DNA of 16,108 nt from CAZCGA01 sp964498075 (GTDB taxonomy: Bacteria; Desulfobacterota; Binatia; HRBIN30): NCBI GenBank assembly GCA_964498075.1, contig CAZCGA010000137.1:1-16108 (forward strand), given 5' to 3'. Below the pieces are notes generated by a model. It was not told the origin of the DNA and searched no databases. It worked only from the letters and a program-made list of their open reading frames with translations. Shown piece by piece: positions 1 to 6,911 of this stretch. Position numbers and translations under genes: made by a program. The first letter of the stretch is position 1. Every line of letters begins with the position of its first letter.

Positions 1-1307
1 TTGCGCTCGCCCTTCTTGATGTCGTCGCGCTGCCACTGCCCGATGCACGGCCCGCAGGCGTTGGCGAGCACGGTGCCGCCGATCTTCTCCAGCGTCTGCA
101 ACTGCCCGTCGCGCTCGATGGTGTTGTGGATCTGATCCGAGCCGGGGGTGATCAGGAACGGGGTGCGCGCTTTGATGCCGTGCTCCGCCGCTTGCCGGGC
201 GACGTGTGCGGCGCGGCCGATGTCTTCGTAGGACGAGTTGGTACAGCTGCCGATGAGCGATACGCGGATGTCGACCGGGTAGCCTTCCTTCTTGGCGTCC
301 GCCGCGAGCTGTGAGATCGGCCGCGCCAGATCCGGCGTGTGCGGGCCGACGATGTGCGGCTCCAGCGTGGAGAGGTCGATCTCGATGATCTCGTCGTAGA
401 ACTTCGTCGGGTCCTGCTCGACGGCCGGATCGGCCGTCAGGTCACGGGCGTACTGCTGCGCCAACTCGGCGACCGCCGCCCGTCGGGTGGCGCGCAGGTA
501 CGTCGCCATGCGGTCGTCGAACGGGAACACCGAGGTCGTGGCGCCCAGCTCCGCGCCCATGTTGGTGATCGTGCCCTTGCCGGTGCAGCTGATGGAGCGC
601 GTGCCGGGCCCGAAGTACTCGATGATCTTTCCGGTGCCGCCCTTCACGGTCATGATGCCGGCGAGCTTGAGGATGACGTCTTTCGGCGACGTCCACCCCG
701 AAGGGCTCCCGGTGAGACGCACGCCGACGACCTTCGGCATGCGGACATTCCACGGCAGCCCGGCCATCACGTCGGCGGCGTCGGCGCCGCCCACGCCGAT
801 GGCCAGCATCCCGAGGCCGCCGGCGTTCGGGGTGTGCGAGTCGGTGCCGATCATCAGGCCACCGGGAAAGGCGTAGTTCTCCAGCACCACCTGATGGATG
901 ATGCCGGCGCCCGGGTTCCAGAAGCCGATGCCGTACTTCTGCGAGGCCGACTTGAGGAACTGGTACACCTCGTTGTTCTCGTTCAGCGCCGTCTGCATGT
1001 CCGGCGTCGCACCGATGCGGGCGCGAATCAGGTGATCGCAGTGTACCGTGGTCGGTGCCGCGACGCGCTTGCGTCCGGCTTGCATGAACTGCAGCAGCGC
1101 CATCTGCCCAGTCGCGTCCTGCATGGCGACACGGTCGGGCCGCAGATCGATCCATCCCTTCCCGCGCTCGACGTCTGCCGTGCCGGGCTTGTCGAGGTGT
1201 GCGAAGAGGATCTTCTCCGCCAGCGTCAGGTCGTGCCCCAGCCGCAGCCGCATGGCACCGAGGCGCTCGCCAAGCGAGGCATACAGCTTTCGAATCGCAT
1301 CGTTCAT
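1..1307 (-). CDS. acn: Aconitate hydratase, mitochondrial type (C-terminal part beyond the window)
   Basis: Interconverts citrate and isocitrate in the TCA cycle, in the cytoplasm, with a [4Fe-4S] cluster. The minus-strand frame is open from the ATG at 1307 to the window edge (435 complete codons). It begins MNDAIRKLYASLGERL and reads closely like animal mitochondrial aconitase throughout: LRPDRVAMQDATGQMA, TVHCDHLI, IGTDSHTPNAGGLGMLAIGV, SGWTSPKDVILKLAGI and NMGAELGATTSVFP. The three cluster cysteines are visible, one in GSCTNSSYEDIG and two in NACGPCIGQW at the very edge. The full enzyme is about 750 residues, so the last 40 percent, including the swivel domain, is missing. The start is supported by a GGAAGGGG purine stretch 8 bases upstream. 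It diverges from the TonB gene. This is the mitochondrial (TIGR01340-like) class, not E. coli AcnA or AcnB. Assignment is very secure. Confidence 0.96.
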   Translation of the reverse strand, partial: MNDAIRKLYASLGERLGAMRLRLGHDLTLAEKILFAHLDKPGTADVERGKGWIDLRPDRVAMQDATGQMALLQFMQAGRKRVAAPTTVHCDHLIRARIGATPDMQTALNENNEVYQFLKSASQKYGIGFWNPGAGIIHQVVLENYAFPGGLMIGTDSHTPNAGGLGMLAIGVGGADAADVMAGLPWNVRMPKVVGVRLTGSPSGWTSPKDVILKLAGIMTVKGGTGKIIEYFGPGTRSISCTGKGTITNMGAELGATTSVFPFDDRMATYLRATRRAAVAELAQQYARDLTADPAVEQDPTKFYDEIIEIDLSTLEPHIVGPHTPDLARPISQLAADAKKEGYPVDIRVSLIGSCTNSSYEDIGRAAHVARQAAEHGIKARTPFLITPGSDQIHNTIERDGQLQTLEKIGGTVLANACGPCIGQWQRDDIKKGER

Positions 1308-1343
1308 GACGTCAGCCCCTTCCGCCACGTACCATAGCAATCA

Positions 1344-1369
1344 TCCACCGTTCACGCACCATCGGTGGA
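1344..1369. promoter_or_regulatory. Inverted repeat in the acn/tonB divergent intergenic region
   Basis: TCCACCG at 1344-1350 and CGGTGGA at 1363-1369 form a perfect 7-bp inverted repeat around 12 bases. It lies 37 bp upstream of the aconitase start and 50 bp upstream of the tonB start. It could be an operator for either gene or a hairpin in the 5' leader. On the minus strand an extended -10-like TGCTATGGT lies just downstream of it. No transcription factor can be named; this is a positional inference. Confidence 0.3.
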
Positions 1370-1418
1370 CCTTGGGTACGGTCCGCACTAGGACACCGGG
1401 GCGGGGAAGTTCGCTGCA

Positions 1419-2234
1419 TTGCTGAACCCGGCGGATTGCGCGATATTCCTGCGCACAGGCCTTGAAGCGATGGCGGGCAGCGTACAGATGACTGGCACGA
1501 TGGACGGTGCGGCGACCGTCGCGCGCGACTTCAACCCGTGGCGCAGCCAACCGCGTTCCCGGTACGGCTACGCGGGAATGCTGTCGGCGGCTTTGCACGC
1601 TATACTCGCACTCCTGGTGATGGCCGTCGTGGTGCGGACGCCGATCGAGAGACCGGCGATTCGCGTGTCGCTGCTCGAACCACCGGCGCCTCCACCGCCT
1701 CCGGCAGCGAGCGCGCCGGCGAATCCCATACCCCCGGTCTCCCAAGCGAAGCCCCAGCCGCACTTGATTGTCCGGCCCAAGGAGCGGCCACACATTCGCC
1801 CACCGGTGGAGCCCGCGGCTGTCGCACCGGTGCCGTCCGCAGCCGCCGAGCCAGCGACGTCGGGCGGAGAGAGTCCGGGTGGTGTGATCGGCGGCGTGTC
1901 AGGCGGCATCGCCGGCGGTACCGTTGGCGGGACGGGTCACAGGCTGGTGGCCGCCGATGAGCTGCGCATTCAGCCGGTGGCGATCTCCAAGGTCATGCCT
2001 CAGTATCCGCCGGTAGCCCGCGTCCGCGGTGTCGAAGGTCAAGTCGTGCTCGAAGCCATCGTTGCCACCGACGGTCACATCGAGCCCGACGTGAGTGTGA
2101 TCCAGTCCGTACCACTGCTCGACGCCGCCGCGATCGCGGCCGTGCGTCAGTGGCGCTTTCGTCCGGTCCGTGATCGTGACGGCACGCCGCTGCGCGTGAC
2201 CTTGCGCGTGCCGGTGCGTTTCGTCCTGCGCTGA
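1419..2234 (+). CDS. TonB-family energy transducer
   Basis: Transmits proton-motive-force energy from an ExbB-ExbD complex in the inner membrane to outer-membrane receptors. One transmembrane helix at about residues 51-72 carries the SxxxH pattern (S56, H60) that matches the functional Ser and His of the E. coli TonB anchor. A Pro-rich periplasmic spacer follows (about 87-142), then a Gly-rich hinge (about 149-173, GGVIGGVSGGIAGGTVGG). The TonB C-terminal domain is at about 185-271, with PQYPPVARVRGVEGQVVL and AVRQWRFRPV. The 271-residue length is usual. The TTG start at 1419 has GGGGAAG 9 bases upstream; in-frame ATGs at 1470, 1488 and 1500 would remove only part of a 50-residue cytoplasmic tail and are real alternatives. 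No exbB, exbD or receptor gene is in the window, so the partner is unknown. The family call is secure; the start is not. Confidence 0.88.
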   Translation: MLNPADCAIFLRTGLEAMAGSVQMTGTMDGAATVARDFNPWRSQPRSRYGYAGMLSAALHAILALLVMAVVVRTPIERPAIRVSLLEPPAPPPPPAASAPANPIPPVSQAKPQPHLIVRPKERPHIRPPVEPAAVAPVPSAAAEPATSGGESPGGVIGGVSGGIAGGTVGGTGHRLVAADELRIQPVAISKVMPQYPPVARVRGVEGQVVLEAIVATDGHIEPDVSVIQSVPLLDAAAIAAVRQWRFRPVRDRDGTPLRVTLRVPVRFVLR

Positions 2235-2243
2235 ACGCAGCGC
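2228..2243. terminator. GC-rich hairpin at the convergent tonB / DUF11 gene junction
   Basis: GCGCTG (2228-2233) and CAGCGC (2238-2243) form a perfect 6-bp stem with an AACG loop. The hairpin covers the tonB stop codon and most of the 16-bp gap to the converging gene. There is no T-tract on either side, so it is at best a weak or factor-assisted bidirectional terminator. The structure is seen; the function is inferred from position. Confidence 0.35.
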
Positions 2244-2250
2244 CCGACGC

Positions 2251-5160
2251 TTACTTCGCGACGATGCTCACCGCCGAGGAGGCGGAGGCGGTGTTGTGGT
2301 TGGCGTCGGTGGCGGTCGCGGCGTTGGTCAACACCGTTCCCGGCACGACGTCCGTGTTGACCTTCACGGTTAGGCGAATCGTCGATTTCCCCGACCTGAG
2401 CAGTGAGCCCAAGTTCCAGCTGAGCTGTCCCGGGGCGCTCGCAGACGGCGGTGGTGTGGAGAGGACGATGGTGGTCTGCGGCGGCAACGTGTCGGTGAGC
2501 ACGACGCTGGGCGCGACCGCGAGGCCCGTGTTCTTGACGCTGATGTTGAAGCGCACTTGGCTGCCGGGGAATGTGCGGCGCACCGCAACCATGCTCATGG
2601 TCAGTGGCGGCCGGTTGAGCTTGACCCCCTTGACGCGGGACAAGAATGACGCCTCTTGCAGGTGGCCGGCGGCATCGGTGACGGTGACCAGGTTCTGCAG
2701 GCTCGTGCCCGGCTCGACCAGCGGATCGAGCGCCGTGCGCAGCAGGATGACCTGCGCTGCCCCGGACGCGATGGTGGGGAAGTTCCAGGTCAACGTGTTG
2801 CCCGACTCCGTAGCCGGTGGCGGCAACGCGTTCAGGAACACCAAGCCCGTGGGCAGGGAGTCGATGACCTGCACATTGGTGGCGGTGTCTGCCGTGACGT
2901 TGCCGACGCGAATCGAGTAGGTCACCGTCGGGTTGATCCCCAGACTAGGGTTCTTCGGGATGCCGGTGATCGTCAGATCGTACGGATCTCGCTGCTGCGT
3001 GAACACCGTGGTCTCAATCGCAGAGGCGGAGGTGCCGCTGTCGGCAGTGATGGACATGCGGACCTGGGGTGCCGACCCGTCGGGGAAGTTGGCGGGTGGA
3101 GAGAGCGTCACGAAGATGCGGCCCGCAGTGCCGGCCGGCAAGCTGCCGATGGTCCACTGTTGCGTGGTGAGCGGATCAGGCGGCGGGAATGCAGAGACGA
3201 ACGTCAGATCGGGATCGTAGACGGCGTTGATCACGACCCCGGTCAGGTTGGTGGCGCTGGGGTTGGAGTAGGTGAACACGTACACCACCGATTGGTCCGG
3301 CTGTGCCGGATCAGGCAGATCATCGAGCAAGGCAGTGAGGAACGGTTGGGCCACCACCAACGTGTCTTCGAAGCTGTTCGCCGCGTGGCCGTCGCTGTCG
3401 ATCACGCGCGCGAAATTCCTCTGCAGCGTCCCCGGTAGCACCATCGGATTGACCTGCAGCTGGAAGCTGAATCGCTTGCTGCCACCTTTCGGCATGAAGG
3501 GGATGGTCCATTGGTCGGTCGTGCCCGGATCGGGAGGCGGCACGGCCGACACCAGGGTGAGATCCGGATCGAAGAGCTCGCGCAGCACGATGTTCGTGAG
3601 TGCATTGCGCCCGTGGTTGGCAACGACGACCGTGTAGGTCAGGGTATCCCCGGGTGCGACGGGATCGGGCCGATCGGCGATCGTCACCACGAGCGGGCTG
3701 TTGGCTTGCACGGTGACCGTCAGGTCCGGGCCGGTGACGGGTCCCGTCAAGGCTGAGTCGAGCGTGTACGCCGCGATGGTAATCGACGTGCCATCGGGGA
3801 GCCCGCTGTCCACGAGGACAGTCAGAGACACGCTGCCGGAGCCACCGAACGGGAGATCCGGCACGTTCCAGGTGACCGTGCCTGTTCCCCCGGGTGACGG
3901 GGCGCTGGCGGGCGCCGGGAAGGCGGAGTCGAACGTGGTATTGGGCGGCGTGTCCGCGGTGATCGTCACTCCAGTGGTTGGGGCGCCGGAGTTGGAGAAG
4001 GTAAACGTGTAGGTGAGCAGCTCGTCGGCGCTCACGGGGTCCAGATTGGCGACGACGCTGATGTGCAGGTTCGGCGGTCCCGTCGGCGTCGGCGTGGGCG
4101 ACGGCGTTGCAGTCGGTGTTGCCGTCGGCGTCGGGGTGATTGTGTTGGTCGCGGTTGGCGTCGCCGTGGGTGTGTTCGTCGGCGTTGCGGTCAGCGTACT
4201 GGTCGGGGTGCTGGTTGGAATCGCGGTTGACGTCTGAGTGGGTGTCGGCGTTGGCGTTTCTGTCGGTGTGTTGGTGGGCGTGTCGGTCGGAGTCTGCGTC
4301 GGCGTAGTGGTGGGTGTCGGCGTCTGCGTCGGCGTCGCGGTGGGGGTCTCCGTTGGGGTCGCAGTCGGCGTGTCGGTCGGGGTCGCAGTCGGTGTCTGGG
4401 TTGGCGTGTCCGTGGGGGTCGAAGTCGGCGTCTCCGTCGGTGTTTGGGTTGGGGTCGCGGTTGGCGTCTCTGTCGGCGTGGCGGTCGGCGTATCGGTGGG
4501 GGTCTCAGTTGGCGTCGCGGTCGGGGTGTTGGTCGGTGTTTCGGTCGGAGTCGCGGTTGGGGTCTCGGTTGGCGTGTGAGTCGGCGTCTCCGTCGGTGTT
4601 TCGGTCGGCGTCTCGGTTGGTGTGTGAGTCGGCGTCTCGGTCGGCGTTTGTGTCGGAGTGTCCGTCGGGGTCTCGGTTGGCGTGTGAGTCGGCGTCTCCG
4701 TCGGTGTTTCAGTCGGCGTCGCGGTTGGGGTCTCGGTTGGCGTGTGAGTCGGTGTCTCCGTCGGTGTTTCGGTCGGCGTCGCGGTTGGGGTCTCAGTTGG
4801 CGTGTGAGTCGGCGTCTCCGTCAGCGTCTCGGTCGGCGTTTGTGTCGGAGTGTCCGTCGGCGTCTCCGTCGGTGTATCGGTCGGAGTCGGCGTCTCGGTG
4901 GGTGTTTCCGTCAGCGTTGCCGTCGGGCTCTCGGTTGCCGTCGCGGTCGGCGTCTCGCTGGGGGTATCCGTCGGCGTGGCGGTTTCGGTCGGTGTCTCGG
5001 TGACCGTTGGCGTCTCAGTTGGCGTGTCGGTGGGGGTTTCAGTTTCCGTCGGAGTCGGCGTTTCCGTAGGAGTGTCGGTGGGCACTTGCGCAGCGGCGAT
5101 GCGCCCCAGCAGCAGCACGCAGCACAAGAAGACAGTACTCAGGATTCGTCGGGGGTTCAC
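2251..5160 (-). CDS. Secreted DUF11-repeat protein with a long Thr-Pro stalk
   Basis: Large exported protein of 969 residues, probably surface-exposed or extracellular; function unknown. A Sec signal peptide covers residues 1-24 (hydrophobic FLCCVLLLG, AAA-Q cleavage site). Residues 26-360 are an almost unbroken Thr-Pro tract of the form TPTxTPT with x mostly E, A, D, Q, N or H. From 361 on there are five DUF11-type Ig-like domains of about 120 residues each, beginning near LHISVVANLDPV, LVVTIADRPDPV, LTALLDDLPDPA, LTITGIPKNPSL and LTMSMVAVRRTF, with the typical L-P-x-G and N-x-A-x-V-x-D segments. No C-terminal membrane anchor or sorting motif is seen. The start chosen is GTG at 5160, because AAGGTG lies 5 bases upstream and the signal peptide follows directly. 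An in-frame ATG at 5277 would overlap the previous gene and bury the signal peptide. It lies 16 bp behind the FG-GAP gene, so co-transcription is likely. Confidence 0.88.
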   Translation of the reverse strand: MNPRRILSTVFLCCVLLLGRIAAAQVPTDTPTETPTPTETETPTDTPTETPTVTETPTETATPTDTPSETPTATATESPTATLTETPTETPTPTDTPTETPTDTPTQTPTETLTETPTHTPTETPTATPTETPTETPTHTPTETPTATPTETPTETPTHTPTETPTDTPTQTPTETPTHTPTETPTETPTETPTHTPTETPTATPTETPTNTPTATPTETPTDTPTATPTETPTATPTQTPTETPTSTPTDTPTQTPTATPTDTPTATPTETPTATPTQTPTPTTTPTQTPTDTPTNTPTETPTPTPTQTSTAIPTSTPTSTLTATPTNTPTATPTATNTITPTPTATPTATPSPTPTPTGPPNLHISVVANLDPVSADELLTYTFTFSNSGAPTTGVTITADTPPNTTFDSAFPAPASAPSPGGTGTVTWNVPDLPFGGSGSVSLTVLVDSGLPDGTSITIAAYTLDSALTGPVTGPDLTVTVQANSPLVVTIADRPDPVAPGDTLTYTVVVANHGRNALTNIVLRELFDPDLTLVSAVPPPDPGTTDQWTIPFMPKGGSKRFSFQLQVNPMVLPGTLQRNFARVIDSDGHAANSFEDTLVVAQPFLTALLDDLPDPAQPDQSVVYVFTYSNPSATNLTGVVINAVYDPDLTFVSAFPPPDPLTTQQWTIGSLPAGTAGRIFVTLSPPANFPDGSAPQVRMSITADSGTSASAIETTVFTQQRDPYDLTITGIPKNPSLGINPTVTYSIRVGNVTADTATNVQVIDSLPTGLVFLNALPPPATESGNTLTWNFPTIASGAAQVILLRTALDPLVEPGTSLQNLVTVTDAAGHLQEASFLSRVKGVKLNRPPLTMSMVAVRRTFPGSQVRFNISVKNTGLAVAPSVVLTDTLPPQTTIVLSTPPPSASAPGQLSWNLGSLLRSGKSTIRLTVKVNTDVVPGTVLTNAATATDANHNTASASSAVSIVAK
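4081..5085 (-). repeat. Thr-Pro coding repeat tract with 60-bp higher-order units
   Basis: About 1 kb of degenerate tandem repeat inside the DUF11 gene encodes roughly 335 residues of TPTxTPT. The basic step is 12 bp (four codons). A 60-bp higher-order unit is visible in the middle: 4681-4740 and 4741-4800 differ at only 3 of 60 bases, and neighbouring blocks at 4621 and 4801 are diverged relatives. Thr and Pro codons vary at the third position across the tract, which suggests it is held at the protein level, while the near-identical 60-mers point to recent duplication. Slippage and assembly collapse are likely here, so the length in the real genome may differ. Confidence 0.9.
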
Positions 5161-5176
5161 TGGTTCACCTTGTTTC

Positions 5177-6643
5177 CTACTGGGCGCTATGGAGATGGCG
5201 GACGATGAGGGGGACATCCGCCGCGGTCGCTGCTCTTGGCAGGCACCACCCAGAGGGTTCGTTGAAGAGCCGCGCAATCACGGCCCCCAGATCAGCCCGG
5301 TCAAACCTGGCATCGCAGTTTACATCACCGGGCGCCGGCGACGTGGGCGTGGGGCTCGGCGTGCCACGGGTCGGGGTGCGCGATGGCGTCCTGTTTCCAG
5401 TCGGCGTGCGCGTCGGCGTGCGGCTCGGCGTCGGCGTGCGCGTCGGCGTGAAGGTCGGCGTAGGTGTGAATGGCGGGCTGACCCCGTTGAGCACCACCGC
5501 CACGCTCTGTATGTCGCGACCAAAGGTCTCGTCATCCTGGTCCGCGGTCGCAAAGTCCATCTTATTGTCATTGTTGAAGTCGGCGGCGACGATGGCGACC
5601 GGCCCATCAGCAACCGCCACGGTCTCGCCGCGCTCAAAGGTCCCGTCGCCCTTGCCGATCAGCAGCGTGACGTCACTCGAACCGTTGTTGACTGCGACCA
5701 AATCCAGCTTGCCTTCGCCGGTGAAGTCGGCCACGCCGAGGTCGGCGGGCAGCAAACCCACCGGGTAACTCACCGGCGCGCCAAACGCGCGCGCGCTTTC
5801 CTGACGGAAGACCGCGACCGTCCCATTGAGCCGGCTCGTCACAGCGATACCCGGGAGCATGCCGCCCGCAAACGGCGCGACCACCGCGGCCGTGGGTGAG
5901 CTCACGGTCGCGATCTTCACGGGCGATTCGAACGTGAGACCGGGTCCCAGCCCGTACAGGATCCACACGGCGTTGCCCGGAGTATCCACCACGAGAATGT
6001 CGGGCCGTGCGGCGGCGTCGTGATCGATATCAGTGGCCAGCAAGCGGCGTGGGGTGATCGTGCCGAGAGGGATGCCCGTGTTGGCACCGAAGGTGTTGTC
6101 GGCGTTGCCGCGGAGGAGCGAGATCAGGCCACTGAGGTCGGTGGCACTGCTGCAGCCGGCGAGGTCGGGGATACCGTCGCCGGTGAAGTCAGCGAGGCTG
6201 ACGCACGTCGGGAAAAGCCCGATCGGTACGCCGGTTGCCCCGTAGCGAGCGACCGCAGTGCTGCGATAGATCACGATGGAGCCGTTGAAGTCCGGGAAGC
6301 TCTCGCTGTCGTCAGCGGAGATCGCGAAATCGTCGATCGCGTCGGTGTTGAACCGGCCACCGACGATGCCGGTCACGGTAAACCGCGTGTTGATCGCAAT
6401 CCGCCCGCCGCTGTCGAAGACGCCGTCGCCGTGATTCGCCAGCAGGGTGACGCTGTTGCCTTCATTGGCGGTCGCCAGGTCGAGGCCCGGCGTGCCGCTG
6501 AACTCGCCGGCGATGATTCCGACCGGTGAGGTCCCGACGGGGTAGGTGCGCGGCTCACCGAACAAGGGAGACCCCCAGGAGGTTCCAGGAACCGCGAGGA
6601 AACCTAAAACCGCCCACCATCTGCCCACCGTGATGATCCGCAT
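5177..6643 (-). CDS. Secreted FG-GAP/VCBS propeller protein with Thr-Pro linker and dockerin-like tail
   Basis: Exported 488-residue protein, probably a surface or extracellular binding protein; no ligand can be named. The signal peptide is at about 1-25 (hydrophobic WWAVLGFLAVPG). Seven integrin-alpha-like blades follow, each with an Asp-rich loop such as GEFSGTPGLDLATAN, GRFNTDAIDDFAISA, ADFTGDGIPDLAGC, TDIDHDAAARPDILVV, ADFTGEGKLDLVAVN and ADFNNDNKMDFATA. The fifth blade (APFAGGMLPGIAV) has lost the acidic loop. Residues about 391-438 are a Thr-Pro-Arg-Ser linker. Residues 439-488 are dockerin-like: GDVNCDARFDRADL keeps the calcium-loop spacing, while the second half (TAADVPLIVRHL) keeps the helix but lacks the DxNxD loop. 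Two cysteines (C443, C467) might form a disulfide. It is the first gene of a probable operon, 16 bp before the DUF11 gene. The upstream ribosome site is weak, but the signal peptide supports the ATG at 6643. Confidence 0.88.
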   Translation of the reverse strand: MRIITVGRWWAVLGFLAVPGTSWGSPLFGEPRTYPVGTSPVGIIAGEFSGTPGLDLATANEGNSVTLLANHGDGVFDSGGRIAINTRFTVTGIVGGRFNTDAIDDFAISADDSESFPDFNGSIVIYRSTAVARYGATGVPIGLFPTCVSLADFTGDGIPDLAGCSSATDLSGLISLLRGNADNTFGANTGIPLGTITPRRLLATDIDHDAAARPDILVVDTPGNAVWILYGLGPGLTFESPVKIATVSSPTAAVVAPFAGGMLPGIAVTSRLNGTVAVFRQESARAFGAPVSYPVGLLPADLGVADFTGEGKLDLVAVNNGSSDVTLLIGKGDGTFERGETVAVADGPVAIVAADFNNDNKMDFATADQDDETFGRDIQSVAVVLNGVSPPFTPTPTFTPTRTPTPSRTPTRTPTGNRTPSRTPTRGTPSPTPTSPAPGDVNCDARFDRADLGAVIARLFNEPSGWCLPRAATAADVPLIVRHLHSAQ

Positions 6644-6708
6644 GCCAGTTGTTGGTTCCCACCGCCGGCTTGGCGCTTTCGCATCGCACGTAGGTGTTCA
6701 AGCATGAC

Positions 6709-6738
6709 ATACTACTTTCGCCGCGTCGGGAATTGCAA
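6709..6738 (-). promoter_or_regulatory. Candidate promoter for the FG-GAP / DUF11 operon
   Basis: On the minus strand TTGCAA (6738-6733) and TAGTAT (6714-6709) are separated by 18 bases and lie about 66 bp upstream of the FG-GAP start. Each matches four of six bases of the sigma-70 consensus. This is one of the few AT-rich patches in the intergenic region. Motif matching by eye only. Confidence 0.28.
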
Positions 6739-6746
6739 GACAATTC
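6730..6746. promoter_or_regulatory. 17-bp palindrome, possible operator
   Basis: GAATTG (6730-6735), spacer CAAGA, and CAATTC (6741-6746) form a perfect 6-bp inverted repeat with arms spaced like the half-sites of a dimeric repressor. It covers the candidate -35 of the minus-strand operon, so a bound protein there could block transcription. It stands out as AT-rich in a GC-rich genome. The regulator is unknown. Confidence 0.35.
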
Positions 6747-6911
6747 GTCGCGTCAGGCGCGCTTGCCGTCGGTTGCCGAGGGCACCGCCGGACCGACCCG
6801 CCAACGAGGTCCGCCGCGACGCAGAGTGGTCCGACGCGGCCGGCGGTGCGCATCTTTGCAATCGCGCCGGAATCGGTATAGCCTCCGGCGCTCTGAAGCA
6901 CACACGCATCG

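Larger units (their letters stand above)
6644..6911. other. Divergent intergenic region between the secreted-protein operon and the glycosylation cluster
   Basis: These 268 bp contain no convincing gene. Short frames on both strands lack ribosome sites and recognisable sequence. Besides the palindrome and the minus-strand promoter candidate, there is a weak plus-strand candidate: TTGCAA at 6856-6861 and TATAGC at 6877-6882 with a short 15-base spacer, 30 bp before the DUF2298 gene. The same TTGCAA hexamer therefore occurs once toward each side of the region. Confidence 0.4.

Noticed and set aside
339..1337. Plus-strand 332-codon frame over the aconitase gene
   Set aside because: The minus strand carries an unambiguous aconitase with all expected motifs; this frame is its shadow.
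4081..5085. CRISPR array or non-coding satellite
   Set aside because: There are no unique spacers between uniform repeats, the period is a multiple of three, and the minus-strand frame is open with a signal peptide before it and DUF11 domains after it.
5161..5277. N-terminal extension of the DUF11 protein to an ATG at 5277
   Set aside because: It would overlap the FG-GAP gene by 101 bp and put 39 residues before the signal peptide; GTG at 5160 has a good ribosome site.
4238..5899. Plus-strand Val-Gly-rich frames over the repeat tract
   Set aside because: They are the reverse reading of Thr-Pro codons (GGC GTC from GAC GCC), lack ribosome sites and run into unrelated Arg-rich shadow sequence.
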